A stretch of DNA of 21,384 bases, taken from assembly GCA_035630195.1 (NCBI GenBank), contig DASQLD010000405.1:1-21384 (forward strand), given 5' to 3'. Positions 1 to 7,711 of the stretch are shown here, one piece after another; the first letter of the stretch is position 1, and each line of letters opens with the position of its first letter. Origin of the DNA: DASQDN01 sp035630195. Its GTDB lineage: Bacteria > Acidobacteriota > Terriglobia > Bryobacterales > Bryobacteraceae. Made by a program: the position numbers and the translations under genes. The notes under the pieces were generated by a model. The model worked only from the letters and a program-made list of their open reading frames with translations, ran no database searches and had not been told where the DNA came from.

Positions 1-652
1 ACTCGCCATGAACGGCGTGGAAGCCCAGATAGAGGAACGTACCGCCAGCGATAGCTAGTAGGACCAGTATGAAGTACGTTCCGATATGCGGAGCAAGCTG
101 AATCTCGAGCGCAGCACCCAATAGCGTCGCCGACTGCGCCAGGGTTGCAGCGATTAAGGCGTTTCGACGCGATTTCATGGCAGCGCGCAGCACGATTCCG
201 AAGACAACGCATTCCGGAATCTTGTGAACCAACACCCCCGCCCAGATGCCCTGCCGTCCCGCCGTATGCGACGCAGCTAGCGCCCATCCATCGAAAGTGC
301 TGTGGATTGCTGTGGCTGCGAGCAACGGAGCGGCGAATCCGTGCAGACGCGTGACGCAGGAGTCATGATCGTGGGTATGCGAGCAGGACGGGCAAACCGG
401 ATAGACATGCTTGTCGATGAGCCAGAGGATCATGAACCCGATCATCATGAATGCCAGTCCGGTGGGCCAACCTAGATCTTCGGCCAGTTCCGGCAGAACC
501 CAAAGAAAGGAGATGAGCAGAAGCATGGCTCCGCTGAATGGTAGGATTCGGCGGGAAAGCTCCGGGATGCCTGAAATGGCGACACCTGCAAGCGTTGCCG
601 CAAGAGCCAGGACGGCAAAGAATAGTAACGCTGTGATGGAAATAGAAAACAC
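1..652 (-). CDS. ZIP-family divalent metal transporter (3' end outside window)
   Basis: Inner-membrane transporter, probably importing Zn2+ or a related divalent metal. Read on the minus strand, about 217 codons are visible and the C-terminus is cut by the window edge. I see hydrophobic helices at the N-terminus, then a hydrophilic loop rich in Cys and His (CPSCSHTHDHDSC) before the metal-path helices. These helices carry the two ZIP signatures: HSTFDGW on one and HKIPECVVFG on the next (the H-x3-D/E and HKxPE metal-site motifs of TM4 and TM5). The start is a GTG at 652: an in-frame TAG lies five codons upstream and no ATG occurs before the first helix. An AGAGGA stretch near 670 is a somewhat distant ribosome site. 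It is divergent from the prepilin peptidase gene, with 67 nt between starts. Family assignment is firm; the metal is inference. Confidence 0.85.
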   Translation of the reverse strand, partial: MFSISITALLFFAVLALAATLAGVAISGIPELSRRILPFSGAMLLLISFLWVLPELAEDLGWPTGLAFMMIGFMILWLIDKHVYPVCPSCSHTHDHDSCVTRLHGFAAPLLAATAIHSTFDGWALAASHTAGRQGIWAGVLVHKIPECVVFGIVLRAAMKSRRNALIAATLAQSATLLGAALEIQLAPHIGTYFILVLLAIAGGTFLYLGFHAVHGE

Positions 653-719
653 GAACCGAGTGGCCTAATCCTCTACTCTAGCAACTGAATGGGAACCGGG
701 CGTAAGCTGGTAACTTCAG

Positions 720-1247
720 ATGCACGACGCGATTAAGGCCGCCTTGCTCGCGGTTACTGGGATTGCTGCGATTACCGACCTCTATACGCGGCAGATTTCA
801 AACGCGCTTGTCGTCGCCGGATTTGCGGCCGGTGTCGGCTTGAACCTGTGGCTGAGCGGCTGGAATGGGTTTTTGCATTCTCTGGGCGGATTCGGTCTGG
901 CGATTCTGATGTATGTTCCGCTCTTCGTGATCCGTGCCAGGGCCGGGGGAGATGTCAAGCTTATGGCCGCAGCCGGGGCCATCGTTGGTCCTCGGGATTG
1001 GTTCACCCTATTCATATTTGCGTCGATTGTGGGCGGCGTAATCGCTCTCGCGATGCTCGCCGGCAGAAACGCTTTCCGCTCAACGTTCCACAATGTCATG
1101 TACATCGCTAAGGAACTCGCGCATTTTCGGGCGCCTTACAAATCCAGATCGCGACTGGATATCGCGAGCGCACAGGCGTCAACCATGCCTCACGGAGTGG
1201 CCATTTTCATGGGGGCCGTTCTATTGCTGATTTCCCGCCACTATTAA
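720..1247 (+). CDS. cpaA: CpaA-type prepilin peptidase (A24 family)
   Basis: Membrane aspartic protease that cleaves the leader of type IV/Tad-type prepilins. The 175-residue protein has the compact form of CpaA/TadV, lacking the N-terminal methylase domain of PilD. Catalytic aspartates sit where the family expects: D20 in TDLYTRQISN and D78 in AGGDVKLM. Four or more hydrophobic helices are visible, and a conserved MPHGVAIFMGA stretch lies near 156-166. An in-frame TAA two codons upstream fixes the ATG at 720. It is the first gene of a three-gene run, with 4 nt to the next start. No pilin, ATPase or secretin gene is in view, so its substrate is not shown here. The gene symbol is by family analogy. 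Confidence 0.85.
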   Translation: MHDAIKAALLAVTGIAAITDLYTRQISNALVVAGFAAGVGLNLWLSGWNGFLHSLGGFGLAILMYVPLFVIRARAGGDVKLMAAAGAIVGPRDWFTLFIFASIVGGVIALAMLAGRNAFRSTFHNVMYIAKELAHFRAPYKSRSRLDIASAQASTMPHGVAIFMGAVLLLISRHY

Positions 1248-1251
1248 GGCG

Positions 1252-3345
1252 ATGAGCGCGCCCACAGATCTTCGCGTACTGGACGCCCCGGACGATTTCC
1301 ATACGTTCTTTGAGGGCGCTCCCGATCTGATGTACGCGCATGATCTTGGCGGTATTCTCCGGCGCGTCAATCGCTCCTTCGAACGCGCAACGGGTTTCGA
1401 TCGTGCGGATTTGATCGGCACGAGCTTTTTGGATCTCGTTCTCGAAAGCGACCGGGCAGAAGTTCGAGATCGCATCTTCGCGCAACTCGGGGGCGATTGC
1501 GGCTCTTCATTTTCGCTCAACCTGGCGACCCGACAGGGAGGCGCTTTGCAGCTTGAGGTGTCAAATGAGCTGATTTTCCACGAAGGGAAGCCAACGCGAA
1601 TCCATGGGTATGCGCGTGATGTCAGTCAACTGGCCACGTTCACGCGATATCTTCAACTGCTGCACAAACTCAGCACGACAAATTATCCACACATAGACCT
1701 GTTGTTTCGCGATTATCTTGCGACCGGGTGCGAAATTTTTGGAGTGGATTGTGGCGTTATCAGTTCCAGCGAAGGCGATGCTCTCCAAGTAATCGGGTGT
1801 GACGATATGGATCCGCATTCCCAGGATATCTTGCGGGGACGAGGAACGCTGCTGCTCGAGACAGGCGATCGTTTTTATCTCGGAACTCCGGTCATCGTTG
1901 AAGAAAACGTGTACGGTGTACTGGCATTCTGGACATCGCAACAAGCAACCAACCTGCGTCCTCATCCGCAAGCCAGGGAGGTCCTGGAGTTGATGGCCAA
2001 AGGCGTCGCCGCGGCAATCCATCAACGACAGCTCACGGACCAACTTGCTTATCAAGCGAATCATGATGCGCTGACAGGGTTGCCAAATCGATTGATGCTG
2101 CAGAAAAGGCTCGATGTCGCGCTTCAGAACGCCGCCAAAGAGGAAAACATTGTTGCGGTACTCTTCCTCGATCTCGATCGATTCAAACAGATTAATGACA
2201 CTCTCGGGCATGAGGTGGGGGATATCGTGTTGCGTGAAATCGCCCTCCGATTGCAGGCATGCACACATCGCGATGACACGTTAGCTCGCATGGGAGGGGA
2301 CGAGTTCACGGCAATCCTGACGCGACTTGAGACGCCGGATGCCGCCGCAGACTATGCGCGAAAGTTGCTGACAGCGGTGCGGACTCCGTGCCGCGCCGCC
2401 GGTCGCGAGCTCTTTGTGACAGTAAGTATTGGAATCAGTCTGTATCCCAAAGATGGATCCGACGCTGTAACCCTACTGCGGAATGCGGATAGCGCGATGT
2501 ATGCGGCGAAGCATCGGACCAAGAATGACGTTGTCTTCTTTACGGCGGAGGCGAGCGCCACTGCACGGAAGTCCCTCGAACTTGAGACGCATCTGCGGCG
2601 CGCTCTTGAACGAAACGAGTTCCAGATGCATTACCAACCCCAAGTAGACCTGGAAGGCGAACTCGCGAGCTTGGAGGCGCTCCTGGTTTGGGATAGTCCG
2701 GAACTCGGGCGCATTCCTCCATCGCGATTCATTCCTATTGCCGAGGAAACCGGCATGATTTTGCAGATCGGGACGTGGGTTCTCCAGCGGGCTTGCGGAC
2801 AGATGGCAGATTGGAAACGCGCGGGCCTTGACCCGGTCCCGTTGGCCGTGAATGTGTCGGCCATGCAGATTGTCGAGCCCAACTTTGTCTCAATGGTTGC
2901 AGCCGCTCTGCATGACTCGGGTATACCCGCGCATGCGCTGGAGCTGGAATTGACAGAAAGTCTGATTATGAAGGACGCCGAGGCGGCGGCAGCACTGATG
3001 CATGATCTTCGCGCCCTAGGAGTGCGGATTGCGATTGACGATTTCGGCACGGGATACTCTTCCTTGAGCTATCTCCGGCAGCTTCCTGCAGACTCGGTGA
3101 AAATCGACCAATCCTTCCTACACGGCTCGGAATTCGGACCCGCGACTTTGGCTTTGGTGAAAGCCATCGTCGTTCTGGCGCACAACCTCGGTTTGACGGT
3201 AACGGCAGAAGGTGTCGAAACCGAAGAACAATTCGATCTGATCCGCAAGGCAGGATGCGATCTGGTTCAGGGACATTTATTCGGCGCAGGCTTGCCGCGT
3301 GAAGCGGTAGAGAGTCTGCTGCGGCAACGTCTTCAGACTCCATAA
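1252..3345 (+). CDS. PAS-GAF-GGDEF-EAL cyclic-di-GMP signalling protein
   Basis: Cytoplasmic sensor with both a c-di-GMP synthase-type and a phosphodiesterase-type domain (697 aa, no membrane segment seen). Order: PAS about 15-125, GAF-like about 130-262, GGDEF about 268-430, EAL about 440-690. The cyclase signature is intact (GGDEF at 348-352), but the upstream inhibitory site reads HRDD rather than RxxD, so product inhibition may be lost. In the EAL domain E475, N534, E566, D596-D597, K617, E653 and Q673 are present. However, the usual EALLRW reads EALLVW, with V479 in place of a phosphate-contacting Arg. It starts 4 nt after the prepilin peptidase and ends 4 nt before the glycosyltransferase, suggesting c-di-GMP control of a surface structure. 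Domain calls are firm; net activity is uncertain. Confidence 0.93.
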   Translation: MSAPTDLRVLDAPDDFHTFFEGAPDLMYAHDLGGILRRVNRSFERATGFDRADLIGTSFLDLVLESDRAEVRDRIFAQLGGDCGSSFSLNLATRQGGALQLEVSNELIFHEGKPTRIHGYARDVSQLATFTRYLQLLHKLSTTNYPHIDLLFRDYLATGCEIFGVDCGVISSSEGDALQVIGCDDMDPHSQDILRGRGTLLLETGDRFYLGTPVIVEENVYGVLAFWTSQQATNLRPHPQAREVLELMAKGVAAAIHQRQLTDQLAYQANHDALTGLPNRLMLQKRLDVALQNAAKEENIVAVLFLDLDRFKQINDTLGHEVGDIVLREIALRLQACTHRDDTLARMGGDEFTAILTRLETPDAAADYARKLLTAVRTPCRAAGRELFVTVSIGISLYPKDGSDAVTLLRNADSAMYAAKHRTKNDVVFFTAEASATARKSLELETHLRRALERNEFQMHYQPQVDLEGELASLEALLVWDSPELGRIPPSRFIPIAEETGMILQIGTWVLQRACGQMADWKRAGLDPVPLAVNVSAMQIVEPNFVSMVAAALHDSGIPAHALELELTESLIMKDAEAAAALMHDLRALGVRIAIDDFGTGYSSLSYLRQLPADSVKIDQSFLHGSEFGPATLALVKAIVVLAHNLGLTVTAEGVETEEQFDLIRKAGCDLVQGHLFGAGLPREAVESLLRQRLQTP

Positions 3346-3349
3346 GTCG

Positions 3350-4342
3350 ATGCGGCGCATTCTGTTTTACATCAGCGGTCACGGCTATGGACACGCAGTG
3401 AGAATGAGCGAGGTCATTGCGGCTCTTCAGCGCCTGCGACCGAACTGGCGTGTTCTGGTCCGGTCGCAAGCCCCGGCGCAGATGATGCCGGCAGGCGTGC
3501 AGTTCTTCGACGCAGAGATCGATTCAGGCGTGGTTGAACGCTTAGCTGGTGTGGTGGTGGATGAAGACGCAACGTTGATTCGGCTGCTCAACTTTGTTGC
3601 TCGGTGGGATGATCTTGTTTCCTTCGAATCCTCCTTCGCGAAAGAACATGGCGTCGACCTGATCGTCGCAGATATCCCACCGATCGCAGGCGATGTCGCC
3701 CATTCTGCAGGCGTACCATGCGTCGGAATTTCGAACTTCACGTGGGATTGGATTTATGAACCGTATGCTTCTCAGTATCTCGGCAGGCTGGAACGGGGTT
3801 ACTCGCGAATGTCGGCTTTGCTGCGGTTGCCGTTCTTTCAACCATCACGCTTAGATGTATTCCCCTCGGTTATCGACACGCCGCTAATTGCGCGGCAGAG
3901 CTTTCCGAAACAGAGGACGGCGACGAAGAAGCGCGTGCTGTTGGGATCGCGCGCGCAGGTCTCTACAGACGTTCTGGCAAGGGCGGCTCGGGAGGCGGCC
4001 GAGTTCGAGTTGGTTACGCCGGGCCTTGGTTCGAAGTTCAGGGAGGATTTTGCGGCGTGCGATATGGTGATTGCAAAGCTTGGATTCAGCATGCTCGCAG
4101 AGTGCATCGCCGCCGGGAAACCGATACTGTACCCACCTCGTCAGGGTTTTCGCGAGGAGACCCTGCTACAGGAACACGTAAATCAGCACGTCGCAGCGGT
4201 CGCGATCCCTTTGGAAGACTTCTACAGAGGTAACTGGGGGCCTTTTTTGCGTGAGCTAGCGGGCCTACCGAAGATCGCGAGCGGCATTCGTTGCGATGGG
4301 GCTGAGTTTTGCGCGCGCTTTCTTACTAGTTACGACTCCTGA
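3350..4342 (+). CDS. GT-B-fold glycosyltransferase-like protein (MurG/arabinokinase-N related)
   Basis: 330-residue soluble protein with the look of a GT-B glycosyltransferase. The N-terminus has a beta strand followed by SGHGYGHAVR (9-18), a glycine/histidine loop typical of MurG-like enzymes and of the N-terminal domain of arabinokinase-type proteins. The C-terminal half has KLGFSMLAECIAAGKPILYP (243-262), matching the nucleotide-sugar-binding segment of GT28-type enzymes, where a Gly, a Glu and a GxP precede the strand. Donor and acceptor cannot be deduced. It is the third gene of the operon, starting 4 nt after the c-di-GMP gene. A role in building or decorating a surface polysaccharide or pilus under c-di-GMP control is inference only. 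Confidence 0.7.
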   Translation: MRRILFYISGHGYGHAVRMSEVIAALQRLRPNWRVLVRSQAPAQMMPAGVQFFDAEIDSGVVERLAGVVVDEDATLIRLLNFVARWDDLVSFESSFAKEHGVDLIVADIPPIAGDVAHSAGVPCVGISNFTWDWIYEPYASQYLGRLERGYSRMSALLRLPFFQPSRLDVFPSVIDTPLIARQSFPKQRTATKKRVLLGSRAQVSTDVLARAAREAAEFELVTPGLGSKFREDFAACDMVIAKLGFSMLAECIAAGKPILYPPRQGFREETLLQEHVNQHVAAVAIPLEDFYRGNWGPFLRELAGLPKIASGIRCDGAEFCARFLTSYDS

Positions 4343-4461
4343 AAGACCACTCACCGCCTGGATAAGAAGCCAATCGAAAGTTAGGATGGTGGCGAAGTTG
4401 GCACTCACATTGAAGGTATATTGCATGCTGTCTCAAACGGGATCCGGCGTGTCGCGGGAGA

Positions 4462-4485
4462 CGCAAGCCAGAATTATTGCTTGCG
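4462..4485. terminator. 7-bp perfect hairpin between convergent genes
   Basis: CGCAAGC and GCTTGCG form a perfect 7-bp stem around a 10-nt A/T-rich loop. The hairpin lies between the stop of the glycosyltransferase (4342) and the stop of the convergent secreted-protein gene (4519). There is no T-run on either side, so an intrinsic terminator is only a guess. A second, weaker stem (CTCACC/GGTGAG, 4511-4530) overlaps the minus-strand stop codon. Confidence 0.35.
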
Positions 4486-4518
4486 CATACTTGGCGCCGC
4501 TCTCCAAGCCCTCACCGG

Positions 4519-6408
4519 TCATGGGGTGAGCGCGGTGTAAGCCGTTAGTTTCCACGCCGATCCTTCCCGAGTCCAGACAGCCCAGAACACGCCGGAATCC
4601 TCGCCCGTCTTTGCCAATCTGAAGCCAGTGACGTAGTACTTCCCGTAGCTCTTCGCGCTCGCGGGTGGTCTGAAACTCACCGGTTCTCCTGGTGTTCGCA
4701 CGTCACAATCCAGGGCGTCGCCCATATAATCCGGAATCGAGGCGAGGACAAACGCTTTGCTCCTTGCGTGCTTCACCAGCATGATGTCCTCATGATTCGT
4801 TCCTGGCGCCACAATTGCTTCCTCCAGCGCCTTCACCATTCCGGTAGGCTCGAGGATGCTTTGCATCGCTTTCTTCAACTCCGCCTGTGCGTCCTCCGCC
4901 GTCTTCGGCTCAGGTTGTTCGGGTTCGCGGTTCAGCTTCAGGCACTCGGCGCATTTTGCAGAGAGGTAGCGTGAAGCCTCCTTCAGGTCCTGCTTCACGA
5001 ACCACGCCATGAGAAACTTCGTGGCGCCATCGATCAGGTCGTCCGGAGCCGTGGTGTACTCGGTGAGCGCGGTTGGGGGCGCTATAGTTGCCGTATTCGG
5101 GACTCGGTACTCGTCCCACATGGGATCTACGTCGTATGAGATCAGCCTCCAGAAGTTTTTCGACTCGCGAGTCCACAGAGTCGCCAGAGTCGTCGCCTCA
5201 GCTCCATCCTTCTTCCCAATACGGAAGACTGCCCCATAGAATTTTCCGAATGACTTGGATGCCGCAGCCTTGGGTGATGTCTGACTTGGATCCGGGCGGT
5301 TGACGCACCGGAACTGCTCGGCCGCATCCTCTCGAATGTCGTACAGCGCGAATTGATCTTGGTAGGGATGCTGAACCTGTTTGGTCCGCTCGCTTCCATG
5401 CGCCGGCGAGACAGCAGTTAGAATGTCGCCAACCTGCGATAATTTTCCGAAACGCTGGTTTGCCCGCTGCAGCGCCATCAGCAGCCGGAACGGGGCCATT
5501 CCGCGGTCCAGTTTCTCTCCGGCCTCGAGGTCAGCACATGCAAAAGATTGCCGGGCGAAGTAAGATATGACATTCTCAGGCTTCTGCTCTACCAACCAGG
5601 TATTCAGCAAATCGTGAACCGCCTCGGCCGGCTTCATCTTGGCCTGTGCCTTCCCGTCGGCAGTTGCTCCTCCTGCTTCGGCATACACGTCCTTCTTAGT
5701 CTCACGCGGCAGCGAGAGAACGTTGCGCCACCAGTTGTTTAAGCCCCGCCACTGGCTGTTGTGGATCTCGTCGTTACGACCCGCGCGAACGTCGGAGTTG
5801 GAGGCGGAAAGGTGCCCGTTTAGCAGTGCTTTCGGGATACCGGACGACTTGTAATCGACGTCGACGTCTGCCTTGGTCTTGTCCCGCGTGGCGGAAACCT
5901 GGATGGAGGGCACCGACGGTTTGCTGCGATAGCAGATCGGATAACCTTTGTGGTAGACGGTGTTGTCCTCCGTCCGCCGAAACTCCTGGCTCTGGTCCAA
6001 CAAATTGAGGGCGCCCGGCTTCAGCTGAATGTAGACACGGAACTGCTCGTCCCCTCGGGTACCGAGAACCTCACCGCGCACCGTCTCGAGCTTTTCGATG
6101 ATCTGGATTGCGGATCCCAGCTTCCGTCCTGATTCGCCGGTCAACTGCATTGAGATGAGCGCGTGGGTCACGGCGTTAAACGTCGTCCGTGTGGAGAGCG
6201 ACAGGTTGTTGTAGGCCTGCTGTGGATCGACCTGCTTGTGGATGGTAGCGCTGAAGCGCTTCATCCAGTCGTCTATCAGTGCTCTCTGCTCGGGCTGCAG
6301 AGAGTCGTAATTCCCACCGAAGTCGCTGGCGGCGTGCTGCGGGTTTTGGCTACTGGCCCCGATGCTTAGTGACAGCAGGGCGGAGATTGCTATCAAGACT
6401 TGGCGCAT
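4519..6408 (-). CDS. Secreted protein of unknown function with a duplicated C-terminal module
   Basis: I do not recognise a named family. The 629-residue product starts with a signal peptide (MRQVLIAISALLSLSIGASS, cleavage near 20) and should be exported. An N-terminal part of about 240 residues is followed by two related modules, roughly 261-425 and 455-626. Each opens with a helix of the form (H/T)(D/K)xLxxWxVxQ, continues through a Cys-containing segment, and closes with an (F/Y)GKxYxxxFR block and a WTRExxxWxLxxY strand (WTRESKNFWRLISY and WTREGSAWKLTAY). The shape recalls NTF2-like folds but I cannot prove that. The C-terminal module spans a proline/glutamate-rich loop (PEQPEPK). No clear ribosome site precedes the ATG. 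It is flanked by a convergent operon and a 616-nt gap. Confidence 0.8.
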   Translation of the reverse strand: MRQVLIAISALLSLSIGASSQNPQHAASDFGGNYDSLQPEQRALIDDWMKRFSATIHKQVDPQQAYNNLSLSTRTTFNAVTHALISMQLTGESGRKLGSAIQIIEKLETVRGEVLGTRGDEQFRVYIQLKPGALNLLDQSQEFRRTEDNTVYHKGYPICYRSKPSVPSIQVSATRDKTKADVDVDYKSSGIPKALLNGHLSASNSDVRAGRNDEIHNSQWRGLNNWWRNVLSLPRETKKDVYAEAGGATADGKAQAKMKPAEAVHDLLNTWLVEQKPENVISYFARQSFACADLEAGEKLDRGMAPFRLLMALQRANQRFGKLSQVGDILTAVSPAHGSERTKQVQHPYQDQFALYDIREDAAEQFRCVNRPDPSQTSPKAAASKSFGKFYGAVFRIGKKDGAEATTLATLWTRESKNFWRLISYDVDPMWDEYRVPNTATIAPPTALTEYTTAPDDLIDGATKFLMAWFVKQDLKEASRYLSAKCAECLKLNREPEQPEPKTAEDAQAELKKAMQSILEPTGMVKALEEAIVAPGTNHEDIMLVKHARSKAFVLASIPDYMGDALDCDVRTPGEPVSFRPPASAKSYGKYYVTGFRLAKTGEDSGVFWAVWTREGSAWKLTAYTALTP

Positions 6409-7024
6409 GTTTGGAACTTTCTAACAACTGTGTGGTACCCAAGGCTTAAGGCGGAGTAACCTTTGGTCTTTGACTTGTCTATCGAGTTTTCGACTTACTT
6501 GTTCCGCCGGCCGAGTTTCCCGTCAGCGGGTTGTCCGGAACAGCTAAACTTACTCAACTCGACTACTTGGCCCGTGTGTTGATGCCTCAACGCGGCTCCT
6601 ATTTAACGCGACAACCTGTGTAGTAGCCCGCGCTGGACAATCAGGTGGATGAGGTACTGCGAGCTTCGACTACTACTCCCGCAAATGATCCGAGCATTCC
6701 GATCACGCCTACGATCGACACTCCAAGCTGATTGGCCAAACCCCGGGAGTTACCCCTCGGTTGAAAGGCGAGCGTCTGAACCTGCGGTAGACAGGACGCG
6801 CGTCGACCCCGGTGGCATCGTCGAGGCGTATTAATCCAGCACTGCAATTCGCTTACACCATCTGGCTGGACGCGACCGCAAGGACGATGCCGAAGGAACC
6901 CACAATACGCTGTAGTGATCGGTCAGAGGCGGCACGCCGGCAGGCTAGGGCCCGGCGATCGTACAGCGTATGTGAAAAGCTTGAACTCAGCCCAACTCGA
7001 GTCCAGCACATGTTTGCTGTACCG
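6409..7024. other. 616-nt gap with no convincing gene
   Basis: This stretch separates two minus-strand genes, so the part next to 6408 should hold the promoter of the secreted-protein gene. Open frames here on both strands (for example 6641-6847 minus and 6649-6834 plus) are short, rich in Arg/Ser/Cys and lack ribosome sites. The minus frame ends in a hydrophobic run (VSIVGVIGMLGSFAGVVV) that could be a decayed membrane or secreted peptide, but nothing upstream supports it. No tRNA, array or long repeat is visible. Confidence 0.5.
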
Positions 7025-7711
7025 TTAGTTTGCTTGTTGCATGCCGCCGTGGATTCCCAATGCTTTCGCAAACTCGTCCGATGGAATAGGACTTTTAGTC
7101 TTTCCCGTGAGGATGTCTTCTGTCGTGACTTTGGTCGAATAGAGAGATTTGTTGGCGTCTTCGTCGGCTCGCAGTGTCCCGCCTTGCAATGACAGTCCGC
7201 CAAAAACGCCTCTCGATCGCGACCACGAGAGAATATCAGCTTTCATGGTGGCATCCGTCTGCGCAGAAGCATCCCTGCCGACAGGTCCAGCAGCTATGGA
7301 GGCCTCACCGCCAAGCGTAAATTTGCTCTTAAGAAGGCCCTGCACACCTTTCCGACTCATCACCAGCATGATCACATCGGTTTCGGAACCGCCCGCTTGC
7401 AGCCCGACGCCACCACCTTCGATTCGCATTCCTGCTGGGCCGACCCAACCAGCACCTGCAGGATTACGACAATAAGCGTACCCGCGTCCATACTTACCCG
7501 TAACGATGAAGCCCGCCTTCTTCATACCTGGGATGGTCACGATACAGTGCGCCTTGTGAAACAAGTCAGTTGGAATGCCCTTGTCTGGGGTCGCTTGAAT
7601 TTCAGTGACGGTCTCGGCGGCGGTGGTGAGCCGCTTGATGTCTTCGTTTTCAGCCGCATAGAGGCCTGAGGTCGAGGCCAATGCGAAGAATGTTGTTGCC
7701 ATGTATTTCAT
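7025..7711 (-). CDS. SYLF/Ysc84-domain secreted lipid-binding protein
   Basis: 228-residue exported protein of the SYLF (DUF500, Ysc84) family, whose eukaryotic members bind phosphoinositides; the bacterial role is poorly defined. A short signal peptide (MATTFFALASTSGLYAA) is followed by a conserved block: IVTIPGMKKAGFIVTGKYGR (58-77), CRNPAGAGWVGPAGMRIEGG (81-100) with GVGLQAGGSETDVIMLVM next. GRDASAQTD and the glycine-rich SRGVFGGLSLQGG (167-178) complete the typical C-terminal half. An AAGGA ribosome site 8 nt upstream supports the ATG at 7711, although a second ATG three codons later is possible. Family-level call is firm. It faces a long gap containing a transposase relic, so its promoter lies somewhere in 7712-7790. 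Confidence 0.88.
   Translation of the reverse strand: MKYMATTFFALASTSGLYAAENEDIKRLTTAAETVTEIQATPDKGIPTDLFHKAHCIVTIPGMKKAGFIVTGKYGRGYAYCRNPAGAGWVGPAGMRIEGGGVGLQAGGSETDVIMLVMSRKGVQGLLKSKFTLGGEASIAAGPVGRDASAQTDATMKADILSWSRSRGVFGGLSLQGGTLRADEDANKSLYSTKVTTEDILTGKTKSPIPSDEFAKALGIHGGMQQAN

Noticed and set aside
1561..2268. 235-codon minus-strand open frame
   Set aside because: It lies antisense within the GAF/GGDEF part of a well-supported gene; it is Cys/Arg/His-rich with no recognisable domain.
2631..3050. 139-codon minus-strand open frame within the EAL region
   Set aside because: Antisense shadow; Ser/Arg/Ala-rich with no domain.
6649..7203. Open frames on both strands in and beside the 6409-7024 gap
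   Set aside because: No ribosome site, no family resemblance and biased composition; part overlaps the 3' end of the SYLF gene.
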